DNA of 64,000 nucleotides from Allocatelliglobosispora scoriae (GTDB lineage Bacteria; Actinomycetota; Actinomycetes; Mycobacteriales; Micromonosporaceae): contig NZ_JACHMN010000002.1 in NCBI RefSeq assembly GCF_014204945.1, positions 2,441,001 to 2,505,000 of the forward strand. Direction: 5' to 3'. Below the pieces are notes generated by a model. It made no database searches. It was not told the DNA's origin and saw only the letters and a list, made by a program, of their open reading frames with translations. Positions 24,120 through 32,296 of this stretch are shown piece by piece. The translations under genes and the position numbers were made by a program. Each line of letters begins with the position of its first letter. Within the stretch, counting starts at the first letter, position 1.

Positions 24120-25076
24120 TCAGAAGTGTGACTGGATGCGCTGCCGCCAGATCTCGAACGCGGGCTCGTCGCCGTCGTCCGGGAGGGCAGCCTTCTCCAT
24201 CTCCGTGATCTTGCCGGCCTCCTCCGGCGTCATGCCGCAGAGGATCCCCGTCGCGACCGGGGTGTGCTCGGTGACGAGCCCGGCATAGACCCTGGCCTGG
24301 GCACCGAAGGTGGAACCCTGCGCGAGCTGCGGCCGGTACTGCCCGGCGACGCGGCGCAACTCCGTCAGCTCCTCCTCGGTGACGCCACCGGCGTAGGTGG
24401 CGGCGAGGCCGATGCCCGCCCACAGGTCGGGCTGGCGGTCCGGCGCGAAGCGGCCGATCAGCGACGCGGCGAGGCCGGGGTTGGCGCCGGCGACGAACCA
24501 CATCGCCCGGCCGATCCCCTGGTCGATCCCGCGCTGGGCGTAGTTGCCGGTGACACCGGCCGGCCAGCGCAGCGGCGGGCCGACGAGCTGCTGGTGCACG
24601 TACTGGTTGGTCTTGAAGTAGGCGTGGTAGAAGCCGTACCCGTCCATCACCAGCCAGCGCAGCAGGGGATCCGGGGCGTCCACGTTGGACCAGCAGAACC
24701 TCGGCAGCTTCGCCAGGGCCCAGCCGATCCCGACATACGCCATGTAGATGTGCGGCTCGCCGGGGCCCTCGAGGAACTGGCGTACCCGGCCGCCCCGGTT
24801 GCCCGGCATCCCGTCCAGCACCGCGAAGCCCATGCCCGCGCCCTCGAAGGCGAAGCCGCGGAACGGCCGGTCGACCGCGTCCAGCACGGCGGTCGCGGAC
24901 TGCACGTCCTTCGACCGCAGGGCCGCCTCGAACCCGTCCAGGAAGGTCGCGCCGACATTCTCCAGCCGCAACCGGGTCGCCTCGTCCTTGGCGAAGAACC
25001 CGCGACGCGCCAGCGTCGTCTCGATCCTGTTAGGAGTGAAAAGACGCGTGCGCGCCTCTCGCAACAAGCTAGCCAC
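24120..25076 (-). CDS. DUF1702 family protein
   Basis: A 318-aa protein with the family hallmarks RRGF near the start, GFAFEGAGMGFAVLDG in the first third, YMAYVGIGWALAKLPR, and GVTGNYAQRGIDQGIGRAMWF. DUF1702 proteins accompany enediyne-type and related iterative PKS genes; their activity has not been established to my knowledge. The GTG at 25076 fits the usual length and N-terminus (short helix then RLFTP); longer in-frame starts to 25253 exist. It stands 116 bases upstream of the ACP-KR-DH-PPTase gene on the same strand. Confidence 0.8.
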   Translation of the reverse strand: MASLLREARTRLFTPNRIETTLARRGFFAKDEATRLRLENVGATFLDGFEAALRSKDVQSATAVLDAVDRPFRGFAFEGAGMGFAVLDGMPGNRGGRVRQFLEGPGEPHIYMAYVGIGWALAKLPRFCWSNVDAPDPLLRWLVMDGYGFYHAYFKTNQYVHQQLVGPPLRWPAGVTGNYAQRGIDQGIGRAMWFVAGANPGLAASLIGRFAPDRQPDLWAGIGLAATYAGGVTEEELTELRRVAGQYRPQLAQGSTFGAQARVYAGLVTEHTPVATGILCGMTPEEAGKITEMEKAALPDDGDEPAFEIWRQRIQSHF

Positions 25077-25568
25077 CGCAAAACCCCCAAGCACCGCACC
25101 CAACGACCACAACCGATACACCCACGCTAAACATCGCCCAAGAGTGGATCTTCTCCGCAATTGCTCAACCAGCGCTATTCGCCCTACCGGGCGACGATGA
25201 TCGACCCTTCGACCGGACCGGTGAGATTTGTCATATATTTCTCCCTGGTGCATCAGACGACCAACTACTCATTTCGTGCGCCGCACCCCCTCGTCCGGTC
25301 GGCGCCCGCAGCCCGCTCACCCGCCAATGTGGACCGTCGAACGGTCTTCGGCGCCTCATCCGTACCGTCAGGTAACCATCGACGTGTTTCTCATTCGTTA
25401 TCCCCACGGACAACCATGATGACCTAGTATTGAATCAACCATTGCCGATGGAAGGTCGGGTGACGGCACGAACGGAGAAGTACTCGGACATGCACTGATG
25501 CACAATCGACTAGCTCATCGAACCAAGTTGATATTCGAACTAACGGTTCACTAGAGACAGGACAGACG
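25077..25568. other. Divergent promoter region without genes
   Basis: About 490 bases, visibly richer in A/T than its surroundings, between the DUF1702 gene (minus) and a DinB-like gene (plus). It should hold both promoters. Short frames here are not supported by ribosome sites. No clear operator was identified. Confidence 0.6.
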
Positions 25569-26375
25569 GTGACTCAAGTGCCCGACGTTATCTCCGACCT
25601 GACCGCCGACGGCGACGAGATCGATCAGCTCGTCGCCAATCTGGACGACGCCGAATGGGCGCTGGAAACCCCGGCGGTCGGATGGACGATCGCCCATCAA
25701 ATCGCGCATCTCGCCGCGACTTTTCGATTGGCCGGAATGGCCGCTGGACAGCCGGAGACCTTTCGTGCTGTGACCTCCCGGATGAGCGGTGACTTCGACG
25801 CCAACGTCAACGCCGCGCTCGCGGAGTTCCTCGCGGAGCCGAAGCCGGTGCTGCTCTCCCGCTTCCGGGCCGAGCGCGCCACGGCGGAGAAGGCCCTCGC
25901 CGCCGTCCCCGCGGGCGAGGTCGTCCCCTGGCTGGTCCGGCCGCTGCCGGGCCCGGTGCTCGCCGCAGCCGGGATGATGGAGCTCTTCGGGCACGGCCAG
26001 GACATCGCCGACGCGCTCGGCGTCGAGCGGACCCGCACCGACCGGCTGGGGCACCTCGTCGGCTTCGCCGTGCGGACCTGGGACTTCGGTTACCAGGCGC
26101 GCGGCATCGCCACTCCGGAGCTCGAACTCCGCTTCGAGATCACCTCGCCGTCGGGCACGCTGTGGGAGTTCGGCCCGGCCGACTCCACGCAGCGGATCAG
26201 CGGCCCCGCCGCCGACTTCTGCCTGCTCGTGACGCGCCGCCGCCACCGCGACGACCTGGCGCTCACCGCGGTCGGCGCCGAGGCCGACCGCTGGCTCGAC
26301 ATCGCCCAGGCCTACCGGGGACCGGCCGGACCCGGCCGCACGCCCGGCCAATTCGCCAGTCCGGGGCCGCGATAG
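25569..26375 (+). CDS. DinB-fold metal-binding protein (TIGR03084-like)
   Basis: A 268-aa protein with an N-terminal DinB/maleylpyruvate-isomerase-type four-helix bundle. Candidate metal ligands are the histidines in TIAHQIAHLAATF and MELFGHGQDIADALG, the usual spacing for this superfamily, whose members often use mycothiol. A C-terminal sterol-carrier-like region follows (about 180-250). GTG at 25569 is the start. A second DinB-like gene occurs at 61858. Immediately downstream is an AraC-type regulator. Confidence 0.75.
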   Translation: MTQVPDVISDLTADGDEIDQLVANLDDAEWALETPAVGWTIAHQIAHLAATFRLAGMAAGQPETFRAVTSRMSGDFDANVNAALAEFLAEPKPVLLSRFRAERATAEKALAAVPAGEVVPWLVRPLPGPVLAAAGMMELFGHGQDIADALGVERTRTDRLGHLVGFAVRTWDFGYQARGIATPELELRFEITSPSGTLWEFGPADSTQRISGPAADFCLLVTRRRHRDDLALTAVGAEADRWLDIAQAYRGPAGPGRTPGQFASPGPR

Positions 26376-26533
26376 GACAGGTCCACGACGGGAGATGACA
26401 GCCGGCGGTGGTGTCCGCGAAACACCATCGGGCCGGACCTACGAGTTCCATTCGCGACGAGTGCGGATCGACCAATACAGCAGATCTCGATTCGCATCGA
26501 TCGCCGCACAACGTATCGAGCCTGGGGAATGCT

Positions 26534-27274
26534 ATGGAAGACACCATAAAGAAGGCCGTCGGCCGAGTCATCGAGGCCATCCAGAAGGATCTCGGTGAAC
26601 AGCACAGCGTGGACGAGATGGCTCGCACCGCGATGTTCAGCAAGTTCCACTTCTCTCGGATCTTTCAGCGCATCACCGGGATATCCCCCGGGCGTTTCCT
26701 GATGGTCATGCGGCTGCACCGCGCCAAGCAGTTGCTCCTGTCCACCTCGCTGAGCGTCACCGAGATCACCCATGAGGTCGGCTACACCAGCATCGGCACC
26801 TTCAGCTCGCGCTTCAGCAGCAGCGTCGGCGTCTCGCCGAGCACCTACCGGCGGCTCGGCGGCGTCACCCCGCGGGTCCCGGTCGATCACCGCTGGACGG
26901 TTCTGGAGCCCCCGGCCGCGACGATCCACGGAGAGGTACGCGCGGCCGACACGATCACGGACACCATCGGCTACGTCTTCGTGGGCCTCTTCCGCGACCC
27001 CGTGCCGCTGGGCCTGCCGGTGCGCTGCGTGATCCTGGACAGCGTCGGCCAGTTCACCCTGGAGAACGCGCCCACGGGCAGCTGGTACGTGCTCGCCTAC
27101 TCCTCCATCGACGGCAACGACGCGCTCGCCGTCCCCGCGGAGCAGAACGCGTTGGTGGGTTCCTTCGGTCCGCTGACGATTCGCAATGACACCGTCTCCG
27201 TCAAAGCGGACATCCGGCTCCGGCCGATGAACGCGTTCGACCCGCCCGTCCTGCTCGCATTGCCCGATCTGTAG
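26534..27274 (+). CDS. AraC family regulator with N-terminal DNA-binding domain
   Basis: A 246-aa protein whose AraC double helix-turn-helix lies at the N-terminus (residues about 10-108: FSKFHFSRIFQRITGISPGRF and HEVGYTSIGTFSSRFSSSVG), followed by a beta-rich C-terminal domain of about 130 residues that probably binds the effector. The ATG at 26534 follows GGGGA; the frame is open further upstream but without support. It may control the flanking DinB-like and HxlR genes. Confidence 0.85.
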   Translation: MEDTIKKAVGRVIEAIQKDLGEQHSVDEMARTAMFSKFHFSRIFQRITGISPGRFLMVMRLHRAKQLLLSTSLSVTEITHEVGYTSIGTFSSRFSSSVGVSPSTYRRLGGVTPRVPVDHRWTVLEPPAATIHGEVRAADTITDTIGYVFVGLFRDPVPLGLPVRCVILDSVGQFTLENAPTGSWYVLAYSSIDGNDALAVPAEQNALVGSFGPLTIRNDTVSVKADIRLRPMNAFDPPVLLALPDL

Positions 27275-27351
27275 GAGTTTTGTTTCGCTACTGACCGTTC
27301 TGGCACTGGCCAAACCATTCCTTTTACGGGCCACCCGCATAAGATGGTTCA

Positions 27352-27870
27352 GTGTCGATACGAACGTACGGCCAGGACTGCTCGGTGGCCCGCTCGCTGG
27401 AGATAGTCGGCGAGCGGTGGACCATCCTCATCATCAGGAACGCGCTGCTCGGCGAATGCCGGTTCGACACGTTCCTCAACAATCTGGGACTTGCCCGCAA
27501 CATCCTCACGGAGCGACTGAACACCCTGGTCGAGAGCGGCATCTTCGAGCGAGTGCCCTACCAGCAGCGACCGCTGCGGCATGAGTACAAGCTCACCCCC
27601 AAGGGTCAGGAGTTCGGCTCCGTCGTCCTGTCACTGATGCAGTGGGGCGACAAGTACCTCGCCGGCAAGGCGGGCCCACCGCGGACCACGGAGCACGTGA
27701 ACTGCGGTGGGTCCACCGAGGTGCACGTCATGTGCACCAAGTGCGGCGAGTCCGTGCACCCCGGCGACGTGATCACCCACCTCGTCACCCCGCCGCCGAT
27801 CACCCGGGCGGTGCGGGTCGCCACTCGCACGCGGCAACCGGCCACTCGTACCCGCCGGCGGTCGCCATAG
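27352..27870 (+). CDS. HxlR family transcriptional regulator with C-terminal cysteine cluster
   Basis: A 172-aa protein with a winged helix of the HxlR type (DCSVARSLEIVGERWTILII through LTPKGQEFG, residues about 9-95). The C-terminal tail carries NCGG...MCTKCGES, three cysteines that could bind zinc or sense redox, and a very basic end (TRTRQPATRTRRRSP). GTG at 27352 is the start. It is followed on the same strand by a cation/proton antiporter gene 124 bases later. Confidence 0.85.
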   Translation: MSIRTYGQDCSVARSLEIVGERWTILIIRNALLGECRFDTFLNNLGLARNILTERLNTLVESGIFERVPYQQRPLRHEYKLTPKGQEFGSVVLSLMQWGDKYLAGKAGPPRTTEHVNCGGSTEVHVMCTKCGESVHPGDVITHLVTPPPITRAVRVATRTRQPATRTRRRSP

Positions 27871-27993
27871 GGATAGTTGCAGATCGATACTAATAAATTA
27901 ATAGATTCGTAAGAACTTCGCAATTGACAAGAGGCAATAGGAAACGGTCGGACCAGACAATGGCGGGGCATATCCTTCTAGGAGGTCCCGATC

Positions 27994-29358
27994 ATGGTCA
28001 TTGCGGCTCCCATATCTCCACTGGCGCCCCATCCCCTACTCGTTTTCCTCGTCGGTCTCGTCGTTCTGCTCCTCCTCGCCAAGCTGCTCGGTCGGCTGGC
28101 GGAGCGCCTCGGGATGCCCGCGATCGTCGGTGAGCTCATCACCGGACTGCTGATCGGGCCGTCCCTGCTCGGCCACTTCGCCCCGCAGATCTCGGGTTGG
28201 CTGCTCCCCGCCGTGCCGGAGCAGATCCACCTCCTCGACGCGGTCGGCCAGCTCGGCGTCCTGCTCCTCGTCGGCATCACCGGTACCCACCTCGACCTCG
28301 GCATGCTGCGCCGCCAGGGCGGGACGGCGGCGCTGGTGAGCCTCTGCGGCCTGATCATCCCCCTCGGGCTCGGCATCCTGCTCGGCGCCAACCTGCCCGC
28401 CTCGGTCACGAAGGGCGGCTGGGTCTTCGCGCTCTTCCTCGGCGTCGCGATGTGCGTCTCCGCGATCCCGGTCATCGCCAAGACCCTGTCGGACATGAAG
28501 CTGCTGCACCGCAACATCGGCCAGCTCACCCTCGCGGCGGGCATGATCGACGACGCGGTCGGCTGGCTGCTGCTCTCCGTCGTCGCCGCCGCCGCCACGG
28601 TCGGCGTCAGCATGGGCAACGTGACGCTCTCGGTCGTCTACCTCGTCGGCTTCGTCATCCTCGCCGCGACGCTGGGCCGGGTGCTCGTCCGCAAGGTCAT
28701 GACGGCCGCCTCGAAGTCCGAGGAGTCCGGCCCGGCCGTCGCCGCAGCCGTCATCATCGTGCTGCTCGGCGCGGTGACCACCCACTCCCTCGGCATGGAG
28801 CCGGTCTTCGGCGCCTTCGTGGCGGGCATCCTGATCACGACCTCGCCCGCCGCCCAGGTACGCCTCGCGCCGCTGCGGACCGTGGTGCTCTCCGTGCTCG
28901 CCCCGCTCTTCCTCGCCACCGCCGGCCTGCGGATGGACCTGACCGCCCTCTTCGACCCGACGATCGCCCTCACCGGTCTCGCCGTGCTCGCCGTCGCGAT
29001 CATCGGCAAGTTCGCCGGCGCCTACCTGGGTGCCCGGTTGAGCAAGCTCAGCCCCTGGGAGGGGATCGCCCTCGGGGCCGGCATGAACGCGCGGGGCGTC
29101 ATCGAGGTCATCGTCGCCCTCACCGGTCTGCGCCTCGGCGTCCTCAACACCGCGACCTACACGATCATCGTGCTCGTCGCCATCGTCACCTCGCTGATGG
29201 CACCGCCGCTGCTGCGCCTGTCGATGAAGCGGGTGGCGCACACCGAGGACGAGCGCCTGCGCAAGATCGATCACGACACGTGGCACGGCGTACGCGGAGG
29301 TCGCACCGAGTCGGCCACCGACGGCCCGGACCTCGTCGCACACCAGGCAGCGGCGTAG
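27994..29358 (+). CDS. Cation:proton antiporter (CPA2 type)
   Basis: A 454-aa membrane protein with about twelve transmembrane segments and family motifs GMPAIVGELITGLLIGPSLL (helix 2), LLVGITGTHLDLGMLRRQG and MNARGVIEVIVALTGLR. It should exchange Na+ or K+ for H+ across the cytoplasmic membrane. The ATG at 27994 follows TAGGAGG at ideal distance. The C-terminal tail (about 40 aa) is hydrophilic. It converges with the 66-aa gene downstream of the ECF sigma factor. Confidence 0.9.
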   Translation: MVIAAPISPLAPHPLLVFLVGLVVLLLLAKLLGRLAERLGMPAIVGELITGLLIGPSLLGHFAPQISGWLLPAVPEQIHLLDAVGQLGVLLLVGITGTHLDLGMLRRQGGTAALVSLCGLIIPLGLGILLGANLPASVTKGGWVFALFLGVAMCVSAIPVIAKTLSDMKLLHRNIGQLTLAAGMIDDAVGWLLLSVVAAAATVGVSMGNVTLSVVYLVGFVILAATLGRVLVRKVMTAASKSEESGPAVAAAVIIVLLGAVTTHSLGMEPVFGAFVAGILITTSPAAQVRLAPLRTVVLSVLAPLFLATAGLRMDLTALFDPTIALTGLAVLAVAIIGKFAGAYLGARLSKLSPWEGIALGAGMNARGVIEVIVALTGLRLGVLNTATYTIIVLVAIVTSLMAPPLLRLSMKRVAHTEDERLRKIDHDTWHGVRGGRTESATDGPDLVAHQAAA

Positions 29359-29407
29359 GCACAGGTGAACTCCGCCGCTCCTGGCCCGGCCGGCCAGGTG
29401 CGGCGAG

Positions 29408-29608
29408 TCACTTCTGCGGGTTGCGCGGATAGGTCCGGGGCAGCCCGGCCCCGAGGGGGTAGCGGTACTCGGACTCGGGCTCCGGCTCGGCGAAGTCGAA
29501 CTCCTCGATCCGGCCCGGGTCGATGTTGGGGGCGTACTCGGCGGCGAGCTGGATCGCCTTGCGGGGGGAGAGATCCAGCGGGGCGAGGTCGAAGGGGCGC
29601 AGGCTCAC
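29408..29608 (-). CDS. Small protein coupled to an ECF sigma factor (66 aa)
   Basis: A 66-aa hydrophilic, Pro/Glu-rich protein (FDFAEPEPESEYRYP near its middle) of no recognised family. GTG at 29608 shares GTGA with the sigma factor stop, and GGAGG lies upstream at a good distance; another GTG three codons earlier is too close to that site. There is no transmembrane segment or HxxxCxxC zinc motif, so it is not a standard anti-sigma factor, but its coupling suggests a sigma-related role. Confidence 0.6.
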   Translation of the reverse strand: MSLRPFDLAPLDLSPRKAIQLAAEYAPNIDPGRIEEFDFAEPEPESEYRYPLGAGLPRTYPRNPQK

Positions 29609-30177
29609 CTGGTCCACCCCTCCGGCAGCTGGCGGGCGAGGTTGCGGACGGCGCGGTACTGCAGGGCCTTGACGGCGGACTCGTTCTTGCCCATCACACC
29701 GGCCGTCTCGGCGAGGGAGAGGCCGCGCAGGAAGCGCAGGACCATGACGTCGTGCTGGTCGGGGGCGAGGTCGTTGAGCAGACGCAGCACGGCCACGTTG
29801 TTGAGGTGCTCGGTGACCGTCTCCTCCGGCCGGGCCTCCAGGTCGCTGGAGGCGCGGGTGTCGTCGCGGCCGTCACCGCTGGCGATCTCGAAGCGGCACC
29901 GGCCCGACTTGTAGTAGTCGGCCACGATGTTGCGGGTGATGGCGAGCAGCCAGGCGCCGATGTCGGTGCCCTGCCAGGTGAAGGTGTTGATCCGCCGGAG
30001 AACGCGCACGAAAACGTCGGCCGCCAGGTCCTCCGCGATAGTAGGGTTGCCTACGCGCCGGTAGATGAACCTGAAGACCAGGCCGTGGTACTGCTCATAG
30101 AGGCCGGCGAAGGCGTTGGAGTCGCCCGCAATCGCTCGCGTCACCACATCGGGTGCGTCGAGGACGGGCGCCGTCAT
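29605..30177 (-). CDS. ECF-type RNA polymerase sigma factor
   Basis: A 190-aa sigma-70-family protein with region 2 (FAGLYEQYHGLVFRFIYRR, then IAEDLAADVFVRVLR) and region 4 (LAPDQHDVMVLRFLRGLSLA...GKNESAVKALQYRAVRNL). It would direct RNA polymerase to specific promoters in response to a signal. The ATG at 30177 gives the canonical ECF length. It is divergent from the first acyl-CoA-dehydrogenase-fold gene across a 385-base region and could therefore drive the biosynthetic cluster. Confidence 0.9.
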   Translation of the reverse strand: MTAPVLDAPDVVTRAIAGDSNAFAGLYEQYHGLVFRFIYRRVGNPTIAEDLAADVFVRVLRRINTFTWQGTDIGAWLLAITRNIVADYYKSGRCRFEIASGDGRDDTRASSDLEARPEETVTEHLNNVAVLRLLNDLAPDQHDVMVLRFLRGLSLAETAGVMGKNESAVKALQYRAVRNLARQLPEGWTR

Positions 30178-30562
30178 GACGCGGCCCGGCTGACCCGGTC
30201 GGGACCGGCTATTGACGACCGTAGCGGGCCGTCCGCGTCGAGCTCTTTCAAAGCCGCTGCCCGCGGGCCGTGCAGCCCGCTCGGCAATGCGGATCTGCTG
30301 TCGAAATCGCACATGCCGCAAGGGTCACACCCGCTGTGATACGCGGCATCTTCAATGTTGCGGTGCGGCACAACGTATTTCGTCACCCCCGCCGGGCAGG
30401 CTTCGCACGTTCGAAGATGCCCAGTGGCGACGGTCGATGTCATTGTCTGGTAGCTGGCACCGAACTATCCATTCGGGTCGCCGGCGAAATCGTCGTGCAT
30501 TCAATTCATCCGTGGTGTGGCGGTTGGTGCGACGCATTGCTAGCTGACGTGAACAGGAAGGA
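30178..30562. other. Divergent promoter region without genes
   Basis: 385 bases between the sigma factor gene and the first flavoprotein gene. Short frames crossing it have no ribosome sites. It contains two dispersed GCGGCATC/GGTGCGGC motifs but no clear operator. It must hold the promoter of the plus-strand flavoprotein operon. Confidence 0.5.
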
Positions 30563-31747
30563 ATGGTATTGGACACCAATGCTCCGACGCGCGAACAACT
30601 GGTTCGTCGCGCCGCCGACCTCGTGCCGGTGCTCCGCAAGAACTCGGCCTGGTCCGAGGAGAACCGCCGCGTGCACGACGACGCGATCGAGGCGCTGGCC
30701 GAGGCCGGCATCTTCAAGATGCGGGCACCGAAGCGCTACGGCGGCTTCGAGTCGGACACCCGGACGCTGGTGGAGGTCGCGGCCGAGCTCGGCCGCGCCG
30801 ACGGTTCCACCTCCTGGACCGCCTCGGTCTACTGGATCCCGACCTGGATGACCGGCCACTTCCCGGACCACGTCCAGGACGAGGTCTTCTCGACGCCGGA
30901 CGTCCGGGTCTGCGGCACGCTGAGCCCGACGGCGATGGCGACCCCGGTCCCCGGTGGCGTCGTCGTCAACGGCAAGTGGGGCTTCATCAGCGGTGCGCTG
31001 CACGCGCACTGGCAGGAGATCGTCGCGATCCAGGTCGGGCCGGACAGCGAGCCGATGCCGATCCTGGCACTGGTCCCCATGTCGGACCTGCAGATCGTGG
31101 ACGACTGGTACACCTCCGGTCTCAAGGGCACCGGCAGCGTGAGCACCGTCGCCAACGAGGTCTTCGTACCGAGCGACCGCATCCTGCCGCTCGGCGCGAT
31201 CATCCAGGGCCAGGGCGCGTCGCAGGCGAACGCCGACGCGGCGATCTACCGGGCCCCGCTGCTGCCGGTCGCCTCGGCATCGTCCGTCGGGACCATGGTC
31301 GGGCTGGGCCGGGCAGCCCTGGAGGCGTTCCTGGAGCGGCTGCCGGACCGCAAGATCAGCTACACCAACTACGCGAGCCAGGGTGAGGCTCCGCTGACCC
31401 ACCTGCAGGTCGCCGACGCCGCCACGAAGATCGACGAGGCGGAGTTCCACGCGTTCAGCCTGGCCGACCTCGTCGACACCAAGACGAGCACCGGCGCGCA
31501 GTGGACGCTGCAGGAGCGGGTCAAGGCCCGGGCCAGCATGGGTGCGGTGGGCCGTCGGGTGAAGGAGGCGGTCGACATCCTCGCCTCCGCCAGCGGCGGC
31601 TCGTCGATCTACAGCGACGTGCCGATCCAGCGCATCGCGCGGGACATCCAGGCGGTCAGCCTGCACGCCCTGATGCACCCGAACACCAACGCCGAGCTCT
31701 ACGGCCGCGTCCTGTGCGGCCTCGAGCCGAACACGCTCTATATCTGA
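30563..31747 (+). CDS. Acyl-CoA dehydrogenase-fold flavin monooxygenase
   Basis: A 394-aa protein of the acyl-CoA dehydrogenase superfamily, closer to two-component flavin hydroxylases and N-oxygenases (HsaA or KijD3 kind) than to beta-oxidation enzymes: FKMRAPKRYGGFES near residue 52, DGSTSWTASVYWIP, VCGTLSPTAMATPVPGG, and a C-terminal ASGGSSIYSDVPIQRIARDI. It would use reduced flavin and oxygen to hydroxylate carbon or nitrogen. A paralogue is encoded at 39527-40693. ATG at 30563 abuts AGGAAGGA; a TTG two codons on is an alternative start. A SnoaL-like gene follows 36 bases later. Confidence 0.8.
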   Translation: MVLDTNAPTREQLVRRAADLVPVLRKNSAWSEENRRVHDDAIEALAEAGIFKMRAPKRYGGFESDTRTLVEVAAELGRADGSTSWTASVYWIPTWMTGHFPDHVQDEVFSTPDVRVCGTLSPTAMATPVPGGVVVNGKWGFISGALHAHWQEIVAIQVGPDSEPMPILALVPMSDLQIVDDWYTSGLKGTGSVSTVANEVFVPSDRILPLGAIIQGQGASQANADAAIYRAPLLPVASASSVGTMVGLGRAALEAFLERLPDRKISYTNYASQGEAPLTHLQVADAATKIDEAEFHAFSLADLVDTKTSTGAQWTLQERVKARASMGAVGRRVKEAVDILASASGGSSIYSDVPIQRIARDIQAVSLHALMHPNTNAELYGRVLCGLEPNTLYI

Positions 31748-31783
31748 CCTCCGCCCGATCCATCGACGGGAAGATGAACGATC

Positions 31784-32203
31784 ATGACTGAGACCAGCAC
31801 CGCCACCACCTCTGCCGACCAGCTCGCCGTCACGGCGCTCACCCAGCGGGTCATCGCCGCCTGGGCCGAGCACGACGCGAAGTCCTTCGCCGACGTCTTC
31901 ACCGAGGACGGCACGATGATCCTGTCGGGCCTGTTCAAGAAGGGGCGCGACGACATCCGCCAGCACATGGCGGAGGCGTTCGCCGGGCCCTACCAGGGCA
32001 CCCGGGTCACCGGCCAGCCCATCGACATCAAGTTCTTCTGCGAGGACTCCGGCGTCCTGATCACCCAGGGCGGCGTACTGGCCCCGGGTGAGTCCGAGGT
32101 CGCCGCCGAGCACGCGATCCGCGCGTCGTGGGTCGTCGTCAAGCAGGAGGGCCAGTGGCGGCTCGCCGCCTACCAGAACAGCCCGAAGGGCACCGCCGCG
32201 TAA
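31784..32203 (+). CDS. SgcJ/EcaC-type SnoaL-like protein
   Basis: A 139-aa single-domain protein of the NTF2-like fold, with ALTQRVIAAWAEHDAKSFADV at the start and ASWVVVKQEGQWRLAAYQNS at the end, the signature of the SgcJ/EcaC (TIGR02246-like) group. SgcJ comes from an enediyne cluster; the reaction of the family is not settled. Follows the flavoprotein gene and is closed by a hairpin terminator. Three more domains of this kind lie at 36312-37828. Confidence 0.8.
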   Translation: MTETSTATTSADQLAVTALTQRVIAAWAEHDAKSFADVFTEDGTMILSGLFKKGRDDIRQHMAEAFAGPYQGTRVTGQPIDIKFFCEDSGVLITQGGVLAPGESEVAAEHAIRASWVVVKQEGQWRLAAYQNSPKGTAA

Positions 32204-32224
32204 GCGACGGGAGTCCTGAGAACG

Positions 32225-32264
32225 GCGACGGCGGCGGTCTGCTGGGGTGGGCCGCCGCCGTCGC
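32225..32264 (+). terminator. GC-rich hairpin terminator
   Basis: GCGACGGCGGCGG (32225-32237) pairs perfectly with CCGCCGCCGTCGC (32252-32264), 22 bases after the SnoaL-like stop. It separates the flavoprotein operon from the SDR gene. Confidence 0.7.
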
Positions 32265-32296
32265 GCATTCGGCGAACAGGCTTGGGGGCAGGCGCT

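Noticed and set aside
25161-25427. Small gene in the DUF1702/DinB divergent region
   Set aside because: Frames of 60-88 codons overlap on both strands, have lower GC at third positions than real genes here and no ribosome site.
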